Shown: in pieces, positions 1 through 5,103 of the stretch
Numbering within the stretch: position 1 is the stretch's first letter
Layout of the letters: every line of letters begins with the position of its first letter
DNA from: Chloroflexota bacterium
Lineage (GTDB): Bacteria > Chloroflexota > Limnocylindria > QHBO01
Length of the DNA stretch: 6,038 nucleotides
Assembly (NCBI GenBank): GCA_013697395.1
Contig: JACCWY010000024.1
Span: 1-6,038, forward strand
Direction of reading: 5' to 3'
Notes under the pieces: model-generated
Told to the model about the DNA's origin: nothing
Database searches by the model: none
What the model saw: the letters and a program-made list of their open reading frames with translations, nothing else
Position numbers and translations under genes: made by a program

Positions 1-310
1 GGCTCGACGGCCGCGACGCACACCGTCATCCTGGTCATGGCCCTACCGCCCGACATCAACGACGGACTTGCGGCGGTTCGCGAGCAGCTGTACCGCGAGT
101 GTCGGACCAAGGACGAGGCGACGGCGATGATCGAAGCCGTCCTTCGCGAGGCCCGCATGGAGGGCTGGCGGATCGAGACCGGTAGCCTCAGACGTCCCAG
201 TCGATCGGGCTGAGGAGATCGAGCGCCACGTGGAGCGCGGCTGCTGGGTCTACTCGGCGACGGGATGGACGGCGGATGGGACGCGTCTGTTCTGGATCGC
301 TGGCAGCTGA
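1..310 (+). CDS. Hypothetical protein, 3' part, with an apparent one-base frameshift near 181
   Basis: I do not recognise the family. The reading frame is open from the left edge (frame 1), so the true start may lie outside the window; an ATG at 37 is possible but has no ribosome binding site. Frame 1 has strong G/C third positions through residue 60 (ending ..MEGWRIET), then the bias vanishes and a stop comes at 211-213. From about 182 frame 2 takes over with good coding character (GAT CGG GCT GAG GAG.., giving DRAEEIERHVERGCWVYS and then TRLFWIAGS) and stops at 308-310. Removing one base near 181 joins the two into about 102 visible residues: a charged helical stretch (about residues 20-60), then a second helix and an aromatic C-terminal tail. 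The stop lies 10 bases from the convergent gene at 321. Whether the shift is real, programmed or a sequencing error cannot be told here. Confidence 0.5.
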
Positions 311-320
311 CCGGGTTCGC

Positions 321-704
321 CTACCCCAACTCGGTCCGGAGGACCTGAGCGAGGCCGGCAAGCTGATCAGCAAGGCGAGCGCCTCGGTCGAAGTCGAGGT
401 GCCATCGGTCGCTCGGAAACCCCCAGTAGCGGACGTCGGTGATTCGCCAGTCGGGCCCCGCTTCGAGGTCAACGACGAGATCCACGCAGCCGCCATCTGG
501 GCTGTCGATCTCACCCCGGCAGAAAATCACCTGACCACGGTCCCCGACACCACCGACTTGCCCGGGCGCGAATCCGAGCGGGGCCAAGACCGGATCGAGA
601 GTGTCCGTAACGAGGATCTCTGTACCCCGGTCAGGACCACCACGTCCTGTAACCAAGCCAGGACGTCCGTGTCCCGGCCGCGATGGAATGCGAGACCACG
701 CCAT
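321..704 (-). CDS. Hypothetical conserved-looking protein, about 100-127 aa
   Basis: No known function. From about residue 33 (TDTLDPVLAPLGF) to the end the sequence looks like a real globular domain: APLGFAPGQ, then QVIFCRGE with Cys62, then GGCVDLVVDLEAG with Cys73, WRITDVRYWGFPSDRWHL, and an amphipathic C-terminal helix (LADQLAGLAQVL). The two Cys residues and the Trp/Tyr-rich strand pattern suggest a small alpha/beta soluble protein; no signal peptide or membrane segment is visible. The ATG at 704 lies only five codons after an in-frame stop, lacks a clear Shine-Dalgarno site, and the first 30 or so residues are Arg/Pro/Gly-rich and not protein-like, so the real start may be further inside (a TTG exists at residue 17). 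It converges tightly with the gene ending at 310. The CDS is fairly sure; the start is not. Confidence 0.62.
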   Translation of the reverse strand: MAWSRIPSRPGHGRPGLVTGRGGPDRGTEILVTDTLDPVLAPLGFAPGQVGGVGDRGQVIFCRGEIDSPDGGCVDLVVDLEAGPDWRITDVRYWGFPSDRWHLDFDRGARLADQLAGLAQVLRTELG

Positions 705-906
705 GTCAGGTGGATGCTACCCCGTCGATCGGATTCTCCTAGACGACGGAGAGGATCGTCGGCGCATCTATGTAGTACCCGACCCCACGTTTGGGAGTCA
801 GTGGCGCCTCAGGGCTTGAAACCCAGCCAGCGTTTGGAGAGTCTGCCCACTAATCACGTAAGGACAGCCGCGACCGACCAGCTTGGCTTCCAACCGACCA
901 AGGGCT

Positions 907-983
907 TGGTGGGCGACACTGGACTCGAACCAGTGACCTCTTGCATGTCAAGCAAGTGCTCTAACCAGCTGAGCTAGCCGCCC
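907..983 (-). tRNA. tRNA-Val (anticodon GAC), CCA encoded
   Basis: On the minus strand a full cloverleaf folds. The acceptor GGGCGGC pairs with GTCGCCC (one G-T). The D arm has stem GCTC/GAGC with the TTA-ending loop. The anticodon stem CTTGC/GCAAG carries loop TTGACAT, giving anticodon GAC, which reads Val codons GUC and GUU. The variable loop is AGGTC and the T arm is ACTGG-TTCGAGT-CCAGT. Discriminator A73 is at 910 and is followed by an encoded CCA at 909-907. There is no unpaired stem position beyond the single wobble, so it should be functional. Its 5' flank (984 up to about 1090) has an imperfect second copy about 200 bases further upstream. No T-rich terminator hairpin is evident after it. 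No integrase gene or repeated tRNA 3' end was seen, so nothing marks it as an integration site. Confidence 0.97.
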
Positions 984-1000
984 ACGCCATTTCGTGCTCA

Positions 1001-1088
1001 GATTGGACACATGCCTGTTCGACAACGTGTTCTGCTGAGCAGGTCGTCGATCCTACCAGAAACTGGTCGCTGAGCACGAATCCAGGAC
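1001..1088 (-). repeat. Direct repeat copy 1, leader of tRNA-Val
   Basis: The core at 1005-1016 is GGACACATGCCT, identical to 1222-1233. The match extends to 1001-1029 against 1218-1245, with about 25 of 29 positions the same and one gap. It resumes at 1056-1088 (CCAGAA..GGTC..GCTGAGC..CCAG..CC) against 1250-1282, after about 25 bases present only in this copy. The block ends 18 bases before the first base of tRNA-Val, which is where a tRNA promoter would sit. On the minus strand the conserved part begins TTGTCG, a possible -35 element, but I see no good -10 box, so the promoter role is inference. Confidence 0.6.
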
Positions 1089-1217
1089 CCACAGCGCTCA
1101 AGAGCATACCAAGCCACATAGCTGTACGAGTTCGAGTCCGAGGTCTGCGGTCCCCGTGCTCAGGTCGACAAGCCCGACCCCCGGTCCCCGCCCGCCCGCT
1201 CGTTCGTCCGGCACACT

Positions 1218-1282
1218 GATCGGACACATGCCTTTCGGCAAGGTGCCTTCCAGAACGGTCGGCTGAGCGTGGACCCCAGTCC
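1218..1282 (-). repeat. Direct repeat copy 2, diverged and internally deleted
   Basis: Same unit as 1001-1088, about 200 bases upstream of it on the minus strand and lacking about 25 internal bases. On its downstream side it even keeps a CCGCCC (GGGCGG on the minus strand), the same hexamer that opens tRNA-Val. The similarity then ends: no D arm, anticodon arm or T arm follows. It therefore looks like the upstream part of a duplicated tRNA locus whose tRNA body has been lost. Confidence 0.55.
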
Positions 1283-1363
1283 TTGACAACGTAACTGCAC
1301 GATGCGGCCAACGATGCAAGTGCCCGCTGCCCCAACGCCCGGCGCCCGACCTTGGACGACCGC

Positions 1364-1409
1364 CGTTGCTGGCTTGCCAACGTCGAGGCGCTACCAAACT
1401 GCGCTACCC
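1364..1409 (-). other. tRNA-like 5' fragment (D arm), probably a remnant
   Basis: On the minus strand GGG-TA-GCGC-AGTTTGGTA-GCGC (1409-1388) has the layout of tRNA positions 5-25: TA at positions 8-9, a perfect 4-bp D stem and a GG-containing D loop. It is followed by a 5-bp stem CGTTG/CAACG with a 9-base loop, shifted three bases from where an anticodon stem belongs. No T arm (GTTCRA) and no pairing acceptor 3' strand follow, so it is not a working tRNA. A chance match or a decayed tRNA are both possible; the decayed duplicate nearby favours decay. Confidence 0.3.
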
Positions 1410-1445
1410 TGCATAGCCAGCTGCGGGCCCGATCGCGTCGGTCCC

Positions 1446-2090
1446 TCAAGTCACCTGAACGACGACGACATAGCCACCGAAGTGGCCGATCCCCTCCACC
1501 TGCAATCCGTAGCAGCCCGGCGCGGGAATGTTCATCAACGACCGCCAAGCCCGATAGTCCGGTCCGATGCTCTCGGCCTCCGTCGACGACCCAGTGGTCA
1601 GATACAGCTCCTCGGTCACGACGCCGTCCGCGGATCGAAACTCGACTGACGCACCGGTATCCAGGTTTGCGCCTCGCACCAGGATGGGGAGGCGATGGGT
1701 GGGTACGCGGAGCCAGATGAGTTCGAGATACCGGTCACCGTCGATCTCGACAGCGTCGTTCCACTGGCTGTCCGACTCCAGGCCGGCCGCGAAGAGCGGA
1801 TCGCCGCCAAGGGCCATGACGCGGGTGCCCTGAACTCGTTCAGGTTCAGACACGGGGCAGGCACTGTCGGTATCGATGCCGTCAAGGATGGATGTGCGAG
1901 CGCGTAGTTCGGCCAATACCGGGTCGTCAACCGATCCTCCCCCCGACGGCGCAACCGACGATGCAGGCATCGACGCCGCTGGCTGGCTGGACGGGAGGGA
2001 CGATGGGGGCTCAGGCGACACGATGCCGGTCCCGCATGACGCAGTAAACATCGCGAGAAGCGCCGCCGTCAGCGCGCGAGAGGCTCTCAT
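1446..2090 (-). CDS. Putative secreted lipoprotein, 214 aa, unknown function
   Basis: The start ATG at 2090 is chosen because it gives a classical signal peptide: MRASR, a hydrophobic run ALTAALLAMF, then TASC with the lipidated Cys at residue 19. A GAGG nine bases upstream fits a ribosome binding site. The frame stays open 145 codons further upstream but that part is Arg/Gly-rich and overlaps the next gene's region. After Cys19 comes a Pro/Ser/Ala-rich linker (residues 25-50), typical of surface lipoproteins, then a globular domain with Cys78 and Cys193 that could form a disulfide. The end, IPAPGCYGLQVEG followed by a beta-strand of Val residues, resembles the PGCW/Y..V..G C-terminal strand of lipoprotein beta-sandwich domains such as DUF4871; this is by eye only. 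The protein would be anchored outside the cytoplasmic membrane. Substrate or partner is unknown. Confidence 0.85.
   Translation of the reverse strand: MRASRALTAALLAMFTASCGTGIVSPEPPSSLPSSQPAASMPASSVAPSGGGSVDDPVLAELRARTSILDGIDTDSACPVSEPERVQGTRVMALGGDPLFAAGLESDSQWNDAVEIDGDRYLELIWLRVPTHRLPILVRGANLDTGASVEFRSADGVVTEELYLTTGSSTEAESIGPDYRAWRSLMNIPAPGCYGLQVEGIGHFGGYVVVVQVT
1555..1570. repeat. 16-base exact repeat, copy inside the lipoprotein gene
   Basis: TAGTCCGGTCCGATGC is identical to 2145-2160. Here it encodes part of SIGPDY in the lipoprotein on the minus strand. It contains a tandem GTCCG pentamer. Confidence 0.7.
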
Positions 2091-2144
2091 CGTCAGGATC
2101 CTCAAAGCTCTTCGCCTCGATGCCCGCCACGACCGCCACGACGC

Positions 2145-2160
2145 TAGTCCGGTCCGATGC
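2145..2160. repeat. 16-base exact repeat, copy upstream of the lipoprotein start
   Basis: Identical to 1555-1570. It lies 55-70 bases upstream of the lipoprotein ATG, in the probable leader or promoter region on the minus strand, outside any called gene. The flanks differ beyond the 16 bases. Confidence 0.7.
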
Positions 2161-2207
2161 CCTGTGGCAGGAGTGGCCCGTGCGCATTCGTTGAGCCCGC
2201 GAGCACG

Positions 2208-2222
2208 GCAGGCGCCGCCTGC
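2208..2222. repeat. GC-rich inverted repeat in the gap after the 2234-2602 gene
   Basis: GCAGGCG-C-CGCCTGC is a perfect 7-base inverted repeat around one base; in RNA about five pairs could form with a 5-base loop. It starts 11 bases after the stop of the minus-strand gene ending at 2234. That is a plausible place for a transcript-end or stability hairpin, but no T run follows on the minus strand, so an intrinsic terminator is not supported. Confidence 0.4.
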
Positions 2223-2233
2223 GCCAACCTGCA

Positions 2234-2602
2234 CTACGGCAGCGTGGGGCCCTTCTGGAACAGGTCCGGCAGTCCGGGAAACGGGCCCGCGACACTCTTG
2301 TCTACCGCCACCGGCGATGGATCTCCGAGATCGTAGCCACGGTCGATCAGCCACGCCCGAGCCTGACCCCGTTCGCAGCCAGCGGGGAACCGATGGAACT
2401 CCGACCAGGGGCCTGCCCGCCAGGTCGTTTCGCCTCGCGAATACGAGGAGATCACGGATCGACGCAACAGAGCGCCGTCGCTCCTCAGAAGGAATTCCCC
2501 GGCGCTGAAGCCCCCACCGATCCATTCCGGCAGGTTGTCGAGCAGGAATCTCCAGCGGTGGACCGGCTCCACTCCGACGGGAAAGACACCGGTTGCATCC
2601 AT
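2234..2602 (-). CDS. Hypothetical protein, 122 aa
   Basis: I do not recognise it. The translation looks like a real soluble protein with many aromatic residues and no long hydrophobic segment: VHRWRFLLDNLPEWIGGGF (residues 14-32), FLLRSDGALLRRSVISSY, WRAGPWSEFHRFPAGCERG and ARAWLIDRGYDLGD, ending in a Pro/Gly-rich tail. The WSEFHRF to WLIDRGYDL stretch suggests a small alpha/beta fold, but no catalytic motif stands out. ATG at 2602 is the first good start; a weak AGG-rich site precedes it and the frame is open for about 20 codons more upstream without another ATG or GTG. It lies 143 bases upstream of the lipoprotein gene on the same strand, so the two could share a transcript. A TAAGAT hexamer about 60 bases upstream might be a -10 box, without a good -35. 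Confidence 0.6.
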   Translation of the reverse strand: MDATGVFPVGVEPVHRWRFLLDNLPEWIGGGFSAGEFLLRSDGALLRRSVISSYSRGETTWRAGPWSEFHRFPAGCERGQARAWLIDRGYDLGDPSPVAVDKSVAGPFPGLPDLFQKGPTLP

Positions 2603-2822
2603 CCGGCCCTGCCTGGCTCCTTCCCTCTCGCTGGGCTCAACGACATCGCTGATCTGGGATCATCTTACGGGAGCAGGGACGCGGCGGGACCGACGACGCA
2701 GCCCGCGCTCGGATATCCGTTCTTCTGGGTCAGGACTTCCCTTCGCTCTTACGTTGCCGATCGCCCCATTCTCGGCGTAAGCATCTGCCTTGTCCTGTAC
2801 GGCCTCTCGCCGCGTGCCGAGG

Positions 2823-3155
2823 CTAATCGTCTTTGCCCAGCAGCTTGCGCAACTCTTCGGGGGTTACCGGTCGCATGCTCTTCAGCGACGGAGGGAGGTC
2901 GCTTCCAATCCAGACACCTGTTTCACGCCATTGTCGCTCCTTCTCCTCATCGAGCGAGCAGACCGCACATAACGTCCGCGTCATCGGCGGTGTGGCGAAT
3001 GTCACGGCTACGGTGCCGGACTTTGGACCTTCAAACTGAACGGCTTTGCCGCAGCGATCGCACGTGGGAGCCTGCGACACCTTCGGGATAGGCGGCACAG
3101 ATCCTGAACGGGTAGGCTGCCCGCTTCGCCCAAGCAGCTTGTTCAGGAACCGCAC
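2823..3155 (-). CDS. Small Cys4 zinc-ribbon-like protein, 110 aa
   Basis: Function unknown; most likely a zinc-binding protein. Two CxxC knuckles are clear: CDRC (Cys32, Cys35) and CAVC (Cys63, Cys66), 27 residues apart, the usual spacing for a zinc ribbon whose two knuckles hold one zinc. Before them is a basic, Pro-rich N-terminus (RFLNKLLGRSGQ). After them comes a charged helix (DEEKERQWRETG), a WIGSDLPPSL segment and a C-terminal helix beginning TPEELRKLLGK. No membrane segment. The start is a GTG at 3155 with an AGGGG purine run about 7 bases upstream. A near-consensus promoter lies at 3233-3260, giving a leader of about 70 bases. The gene is divergent from the DUF2225-like gene at 3293; both encode Cys-pair proteins, but a joint role is only a guess. 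Confidence 0.8.
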   Translation of the reverse strand: MRFLNKLLGRSGQPTRSGSVPPIPKVSQAPTCDRCGKAVQFEGPKSGTVAVTFATPPMTRTLCAVCSLDEEKERQWRETGVWIGSDLPPSLKSMRPVTPEELRKLLGKDD

Positions 3156-3232
3156 TGTCCACCCCTGTTCTACCTGGAGGTCCGGATCGGTTGTGTGGCT
3201 GGGAGGGCGACCGGGAAGCGGATACCTTGTGA

Positions 3233-3260
3233 ATTATCGACGAAGCCCGCTGTCTGTCAC
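3233..3260 (-). promoter_or_regulatory. Sigma70-type promoter for the zinc-ribbon gene
   Basis: On the minus strand GTGACA (3260-3255; 5 of 6 to TTGACA) is followed by a 16-base spacer and GATAAT (3238-3233; 5 of 6 to TATAAT). Transcription would begin near 3226, about 70 bases before the GTG at 3155. This is the best promoter match in the window and it sits in the divergent gap, where one would be expected. Strength and sigma factor are inferred from consensus only. Confidence 0.6.
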
Positions 3261-3283
3261 CGCCGAGACGAGCCAAGCATAGT

Positions 3284-3288
3284 AGGAG
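3284..3288 (+). promoter_or_regulatory. Ribosome binding site of the DUF2225-like gene
   Basis: AGGAG followed by four bases and then ATG at 3293. It is the clearest Shine-Dalgarno site in the window and fixes the start of that gene. Confidence 0.75.
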
Positions 3289-3292
3289 AGCC

Positions 3293-4057
3293 ATGACAAC
3301 TGTTGGCCTGAAGCGCGTCCGGTGCATCGTATGTGGGTGGCGCGGCGAGAAGAGCGTGATCCTGTCGACGAGCAGCTTCGGGCCGCCCGGTCTCGACCTT
3401 CGACCACCTCCACCCCACGGTTCGAGTGTGGACCTGTGGGTCATGGACTGTCCGCAGTGCGGCTATTGCGCGCCGGACATCAGTGAGCCAATTGACATCG
3501 GCGATCCGTCCGGGTCTGCGGGCGGCACGCTCGATGACGCAGTCGATCGCCGCGACGCCTGGAGACGGGTTGTCAGGAAGCTGATGTCCGACGATCGGTA
3601 TCGTTCCCCGTTCGGTATCAAGGATGCCGTACCCCAGGAGGCAATGACCCATCTCAGATGCGGGGTATTGGAGCTTGCCGGCGGTCGCTCGGCGGACGCT
3701 GGCCACAGCGCACTGCGCGCGGCATGGATATGCGACGACAACGCGGCCTCCTCTGCCGGCGATGATCCCCGCGATGTTGCCGCGCAATGCCGCCGCGCCG
3801 CCCTTGGCCTGTTCCAACAGGCTCGCGAAGCTCATCAGCCGTTTGCAACTGATCGCATCCACGAGGAGCTGCTGCTCATCGACCTGTTGCGCCGGACAGG
3901 CGACTTCGTGGTAGCCGCCGAGCGGCTCTCCGACTTGCCGAGGGACATCCACGACGAGGAACGTGCGATCGCCGTTCGCCAACAGGGCTGGGTTGCCCTC
4001 CAGGACCGAGCCGCGCACCATGCACAGGAGCGCCCCCCGGAGGCATCCGTCCGCTAG
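3293..4057 (+). CDS. DUF2225-like protein with two Cys pairs, 254 aa
   Basis: The N-terminus matches the layout I know for DUF2225-type proteins: a first CxxCG (Cys11, Cys14: RCIVCGW), an LDLRPPP motif at residues 34-40, then CPQCGYCA (Cys53, Cys56, with Cys59). The two pairs probably bind zinc. The rest (about residues 75-250) is almost all helical, with repeated amphipathic helices: WRRVVRKLM, MTHLRCGVLELAGG, QCRRAALGLFQQA, EELLLIDLLRRTGDFVVAAERLSDLP. This is the pattern of TPR-like helical hairpins in the C-terminal part of that family, and it suggests a protein-binding scaffold. The molecular role of the family is unknown to me. The start is fixed by AGGAG at 3284-3288. It is transcribed away from the zinc-ribbon gene and converges on the cyclase gene, with a 90-base gap in which GGCCGGCC occurs twice (4060-4067 and 4130-4137). 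Confidence 0.85.
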   Translation: MTTVGLKRVRCIVCGWRGEKSVILSTSSFGPPGLDLRPPPPHGSSVDLWVMDCPQCGYCAPDISEPIDIGDPSGSAGGTLDDAVDRRDAWRRVVRKLMSDDRYRSPFGIKDAVPQEAMTHLRCGVLELAGGRSADAGHSALRAAWICDDNAASSAGDDPRDVAAQCRRAALGLFQQAREAHQPFATDRIHEELLLIDLLRRTGDFVVAAERLSDLPRDIHDEERAIAVRQQGWVALQDRAAHHAQERPPEASVR

Positions 4058-4147
4058 TCGGCCGGCCGGCTCGACCCTGGTATCTTCGTCCACCCTGTGA
4101 GCCGCGTCTGCGCAGTTGGCGCCTGGAATGGCCGGCCGTCGAGGAGT

Positions 4148-5003
4148 TCAGACGGTCGACTCGACGAGGTAGACGCGGCGCGCCTCCGACAGGCCACTTG
4201 AGGTTGTGAGGGCCGCGGTCGAGGAAGCCGATTGACGAGTCGGCGAGGAGCTCGCGGGTGGCCCACAAGGCGTACACCTCGCCGGCGCCGGCGAGGTCCA
4301 TGATCCGCGCCGCAATGTGCACGGTCAGTCCCCGGACGTTGCCGCCCTCCAGCTCGAGCTCGCCGGTGTGCACGGCAGCGCGGGCCTCGACTCCGATGCC
4401 CGCCAGCGCCTGCGCGATGGCCTGCGCCGCACGAATTGCGCGCTCGACGCCATCGAAGACGGCCACGAAACCGTCACCGGTCGTGGCGACCTCTCGGCCT
4501 CGAAAGCGGTCGAGGTGGTCCCGCACGACCTGATCGTGTCGCGTGAGGAGATCGCGCCAGCGCCCATCGCCGATCTCGAGGGCTCGGGCCGTGGAATCGG
4601 CGATGTCGGTCATGAGGACGGTGGCCACAACGCGGTCGAATCCGCCACCCTCGGACCGCGCGAACGCGGTGCTCGGGGACCAGTCGATCGTCACCCACGG
4701 CTCGTCGCCGATGACCCACGAGTCGTGACCGGGCGGTACTTCGTAGAACTGTCCGGCCTTAATCGTCAGCTCGGACCCCTCGCGCATCTGGACGCGGCAC
4801 GTCCCGGACACGCACACGCCGATATGGTGAAACTCGCACAGCTCAGTGCGAGCGATCGGCTTGATCGACTCGCTCCAGCGCCAGCCCGGCTGCAGGATCG
4901 ACCGCCCGATGCGAATCTCGCCCAGGTCGTACGTCTCGAGACGGCCGAGCGGGACCTCGCGCACGTCGTCGGCGTCACCGAATCTCCGGTTCTGAAGCTT
5001 CAT
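4148..5003 (-). CDS. Cupin-class III nucleotide cyclase fusion, with a one-base frameshift near the C-terminus
   Basis: An N-terminal cupin (about residues 20-112) has YDLGEIRIGRSILQPGWRWSE-like strands, FHHIGVCVSG and VPPGHDSWVIGDEPW, so it probably binds a small ligand or metal. It is followed by a class III adenylate/guanylate cyclase domain (about 124-284): TDIADST carries metal-binding Asp133, TTGDGF carries Asp177, 44 residues later as in known cyclases, then VHTGE and TVHIAAR with Arg233. The presumed role is to make a cyclic nucleotide in response to the cupin ligand. The usual adenine-selecting Lys is Ala173 and the transition-state Asn is His229, so substrate or activity may differ. 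After LDRGPHNLK the frame carries an extra base (4196); without it the protein continues as GLSEARRVYLVESTV and stops at 4148-4150, giving 284 aa, the expected end. With it the frame reads on antisense through the DUF2225-like gene to 3876. ATG at 5003 lacks a clear Shine-Dalgarno site. The copB-like gene ends 100 bases upstream. Confidence 0.85.
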
Positions 5004-5103
5004 GCGACGGCAACGATAGCCGCTCGATCTCGCCGCACGTGTTGAAGCTCACCACGCCACTCCGTGACGACGGCCGATGCTCGCTTCCGCCTTCGCTCAG
5101 GCC

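Larger units (their letters stand above)
984..1445. other. 462-base region without a protein gene: tRNA leader, its imperfect duplicate, tRNA-like remnant
   Basis: Open frames on both strands here are rich in Arg, Ser, Gly and Ala, show no third-position bias and no recognisable domain, so I call no protein gene. What it does hold is the upstream flank of tRNA-Val (984-1092), a diverged copy of that flank (about 1190-1282), and a D-arm-like sequence at 1388-1409 next to the 3' end of the lipoprotein gene. Read on the minus strand the order is lipoprotein stop, D-arm fragment, copy 2, copy 1, tRNA-Val. My inference is a tRNA neighbourhood that was once longer and has partly decayed. Confidence 0.55.

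Noticed and set aside
703..819. Small plus-strand frame of 38 residues (start MSGGCYPVD, end SQWRLRA)
   Set aside because: Weak third-position bias, no ribosome binding site and no recognised family; the residues look protein-like in part, but the evidence is too thin to call a gene.
873..900. ACCGACCA repeated 20 bases apart just after tRNA-Val
   Set aside because: Eight bases, two copies; too short to call an attachment site or array, and no integrase is nearby.
276..977. Long plus-strand frame crossing the 321-704 gene and the tRNA
   Set aside because: Antisense to a better gene and running through tRNA-Val; no domain and no start signal.
1080..1150. GAGTTCGAGTCC on the plus strand resembling a tRNA T arm
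   Set aside because: The five bases on either side do not pair, and no D or anticodon arm lies upstream on that strand.
961..1548. Minus-strand 195-residue frame
   Set aside because: Overlaps the lipoprotein gene and the tRNA 5' end; its composition is that of a non-coding GC-rich frame.
1876..2508. Plus-strand 210-residue frame
   Set aside because: Mirror of the lipoprotein and the 2234-2602 gene; rich in Arg, Ser and Pro with no motif.
2091..2525. Longer start for the lipoprotein gene (frame open up to 2525)
   Set aside because: It would bury the signal peptide and lipobox inside the protein and overlap the gene at 2234-2602 in another frame; the added residues are low-complexity Arg/Gly.
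2802..2823. GCCTC/GAGGC hairpin at the stop of the zinc-ribbon gene
   Set aside because: Only five pairs with a 12-base loop and no T run on the minus strand; not a convincing terminator.
3876..4147. C-terminal extension of the cyclase frame antisense to the DUF2225-like gene
   Set aside because: Arg/Gly/Pro-rich translation with no domain; it exists only because of the one-base shift at 4196, and the opposite strand carries a clear gene.
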